A stretch of 5,457 bases of DNA, taken from assembly GCA_900757695.1 (NCBI GenBank), contig CAAEOU010000204.1:1-5457 (forward strand). Reading direction: 5' to 3'. Below the pieces are notes generated by a model that was not told where the DNA came from, searched no databases, and saw only the letters and a list, made by a program, of their open reading frames with translations. Shown piece by piece: positions 5,448 to 5,457 of the stretch (position 1 is the stretch's first letter; the number at the start of each line of letters is the position of its first letter). Position numbers and translations under genes: made by a program. This DNA comes from an uncultured Oscillospiraceae bacterium. GTDB lineage: Bacteria; Bacillota_A; Clostridia; Oscillospirales; Oscillospiraceae.

Positions 5448-5457
5448 CACACCGCCA

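Noticed and set aside
1..5457. CRISPR array, tRNA, transposase or phage genes
   Set aside because: No regularly spaced repeats, cloverleaf, terminal inverted repeats or mobile-element proteins are seen. The spacers are all short (40 to 108 bp).

Overview
The window is a high-GC, almost fully coding segment in which all genes lie on the + strand. It looks chromosomal and comes from an endospore-lineage Firmicute. The protein style and gene order best fit a GC-rich clostridial group such as the Oscillospiraceae/Ruminococcaceae. This lineage call is inferred from gene content, since there is no rRNA or marker alignment here.

Layout: (1) the 3' part of scpA, then scpB, then a DUF2953 membrane protein, joined by ATGA stop/start overlaps and so surely co-translated; (2) after 84 bp, a GerW/YtfJ-family sporulation protein; (3) after 40 bp, a secreted D-alanyl-D-alanine carboxypeptidase that begins with TTG; (4) after 87 bp containing a strong GC hairpin, an RluB/RsuA-type rRNA pseudouridine synthase; (5) a 108-bp AT-richer spacer with a good sigma-A-type promoter, then an RpiR-family regulator (HTH plus SIS); (6) overlapping its end, the N-terminal part of an HI0933/BaiN-family FAD flavoprotein, whose last ~80 bases no longer read like the family and reach a stop just before the window edge.

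How it works together: ScpA and ScpB are the kleisin and winged-helix partners of SMC in chromosome condensation. The DUF2953 protein and GerW match the YtfI/YtfJ pair of Bacillus, linked there to the forespore. The carboxypeptidase trims peptidoglycan stem peptides, and RluB matures 23S rRNA. Bacillus subtilis has a related neighbourhood (scpA-scpB near dacB-spmA-spmB-rluB), so this is a recognisable chromosome-segregation/spore-wall/ribosome cluster, here lacking spmAB. The RpiR and flavoprotein genes appear to form a second transcription unit.

I found no mobile element, CRISPR array, tRNA or rRNA, and no convincing new system. The points most worth checking are the abnormal 3' end of the flavoprotein gene and the TTGCAA-N8-TTGCAA element over the RpiR promoter.
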